Shown: positions 5,809-6,469 of the stretch, in pieces
Layout of the letters: each line of letters opens with the position of its first letter
How positions within the stretch are numbered: the first letter of the stretch is position 1
From: an uncultured Bacilli bacterium
Lineage (GTDB): Bacteria > Bacillota_I > Bacilli_A > RF39 > UBA660
Reading direction: 5' to 3'
NCBI GenBank assembly: GCA_948552115.1
Contig: CAOWNX010000043.1
Span: forward strand, 1-6,469
DNA: 6,469 bases
Program-made: the position numbers and the translations under genes
Notes under the pieces: generated by a model
What the model was told of the DNA's origin: nothing
Database searches by the model: none
What the model saw: only the letters and a program-made list of their open reading frames with translations

Positions 5809-6469
5809 ATATGAAACCACCTAAAAATCTTTTCCAAAAAACTCTCCTTTTTCACAAGTTGAATCACATTTACATAAATTTTAGAAGAAAAAAGTTCTTG
5901 ATTCTTTAAAAATACTCGGACACAACCAACAATATCCTGTGAATGATAAGATTCTAATTCATTCATTTCAAATGTCACATGAATATCCTTTTCCTCTTCC
6001 TTTGTGAGTAAAATTTGAATATCTTTTTCCAGATACAACTCATCCTTTTCATAATAAGAAAAATCTGGAATATCAAAATCTTTTTTCTTCAATACCGTTA
6101 CCAAATGATATTGAGAAAATAACACATCATATAAATTTTCATGATCCTGAAAATCATTTCCATCATTTAACGTTACAATTGCTATCTCCTTATCTTCTTT
6201 TTTTGCTGCTGTTACTAAAGTTCGTCTTGCTTTTTCTGTAAATCCCGTTTTTCCTCCGATTGTATAAGGATATGTTTTCAACAATTTATTCTTATTCGTC
6301 CAATGATATGTTTTGGTACTACTTTTCGCCGTATAATTTTCAGTTTTTGTAATTTCTCGAAAATTAGCATTTTTCATTGCATACTTCATAAGTAGTGCCA
6401 TATCATAAGCAGTCGAAGTATTTCCTACTCCATTATTTTCTTCCAGTCCATGAGCATTATAAAATTTTG
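5802..6469 (-). CDS. dacB: D-alanyl-D-alanine carboxypeptidase (peptidase S11, DacB/PBP5* type), C-terminal part
   Basis: This enzyme trims the terminal D-Ala from peptidoglycan stem peptides. The frame runs off the right edge, so the N-terminus and the SxxK and SxN motifs are not seen. Visible landmarks are NAHGLEE and STAYDMALLMKYAM (6375-6419), the third active-site motif KTG in IGGKTGFTEKA (KTG at 6243-6251), and TLVTAAKKEDKEIAIVTL. A beta-rich C-terminal domain of about 100 residues follows, ending in a hydrophobic/aromatic tail (FLEKIFRWFHIW) like the amphipathic membrane anchor of PBP5 proteins. An in-frame ATG at 6399-6401 is internal, because conserved sequence continues upstream of it. 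The order dacB-spmA-spmB is that of the B. subtilis sporulation operon, where DacB (PBP5*) limits cortex cross-linking. The dacB symbol rests mainly on this context; a DacF-type vegetative or forespore enzyme cannot be told apart from the C-terminus alone. Confidence 0.9.
   Translation of the reverse strand, partial: KFYNAHGLEENNGVGNTSTAYDMALLMKYAMKNANFREITKTENYTAKSSTKTYHWTNKNKLLKTYPYTIGGKTGFTEKARRTLVTAAKKEDKEIAIVTLNDGNDFQDHENLYDVLFSQYHLVTVLKKKDFDIPDFSYYEKDELYLEKDIQILLTKEEEKDIHVTFEMNELESYHSQDIVGCVRVFLKNQELFSSKIYVNVIQLVKKESFLEKIFRWFHIW
5817..5822 (-). promoter_or_regulatory. Ribosome-binding site that fixes the spmA start at 5808
   Basis: AGGTGG on the minus strand lies 8 bases before the ATG at 5806-5808, just beyond the dacB stop (5802-5804) in the upstream coding sequence. 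The GTG at 5818-5820 is part of this site and so is not the start. Confidence 0.75.

Noticed and set aside
1..6469. Alternative genetic code (UGA as tryptophan), given the low GC content
   Set aside because: spmA ends with UGA exactly where the family ends and within an ATGA overlap with spmB; all coding frames use UGG for tryptophan. Reading UGA as Trp would not repair the sortase frame change.
1..6469. CRISPR arrays, tRNA or rRNA genes, insertion sequences
   Set aside because: No regularly spaced repeats, cloverleaf-like sequences, conserved rRNA segments, transposase motifs or terminal inverted repeats were seen.

Overview
The window is AT-rich DNA (about 30% GC, judged by eye) that reads with the standard code: UGA is a real stop (it ends spmA) and tryptophan is UGG. 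Strong G-rich Shine-Dalgarno sites, a class B sortase, a membrane-anchored glucosaminidase-like lysozyme-fold protein and above all a dacB-spmA-spmB spore-maturation cluster point to a low-GC Bacillota from a spore-forming lineage (Bacilli or Clostridia type, plausibly gut-associated). The genus cannot be fixed from the sequence.

Layout, left to right. (1) Positions 1-845, plus strand: a class B sortase cut by the left window edge and broken by a one-base frame change between about 249 and 273. The membrane anchor is in one frame and the catalytic domain, with His, Cys and Arg all present, is in another. (2) Positions 842-1945, minus strand: a family-2-like glycosyltransferase with a C-terminal TPR array, convergent with the sortase and overlapping it by 4 bases. 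A shared A/T-rich hairpin covers both stop codons. (3) Positions 2012-3613, minus strand: an uncharacterised single-pass membrane protein with a 220-residue Asn/Met/Pro/Gly-rich cytoplasmic tail and an exported part built of Ig-like modules with cysteines. (4) Positions 3701-4369, minus strand: a membrane-anchored lysozyme-fold peptidoglycan hydrolase related to glucosaminidase domains. (5) Positions 4370-4708: a 339-base gap holding a promoter and a possible decayed sortase fragment. (6) Positions 4709-6469, minus strand: spmB, spmA and the 3' part of a D-Ala-D-Ala carboxypeptidase, in an overlapping and so probably translationally coupled operon.

The common theme is the cell envelope: sortase anchoring, sugar transfer, wall cleavage and spore cortex/core maturation. 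Only the dacB-spmA-spmB group is clearly one transcription unit. The other genes have their own promoters or terminators and look like neighbours rather than a pathway. I see no convincing new multi-gene system. The most unusual items are the split sortase, the charge-poor Asn-rich membrane protein, the paired cysteines in two exported proteins, and the possible sortase relic in the gap.
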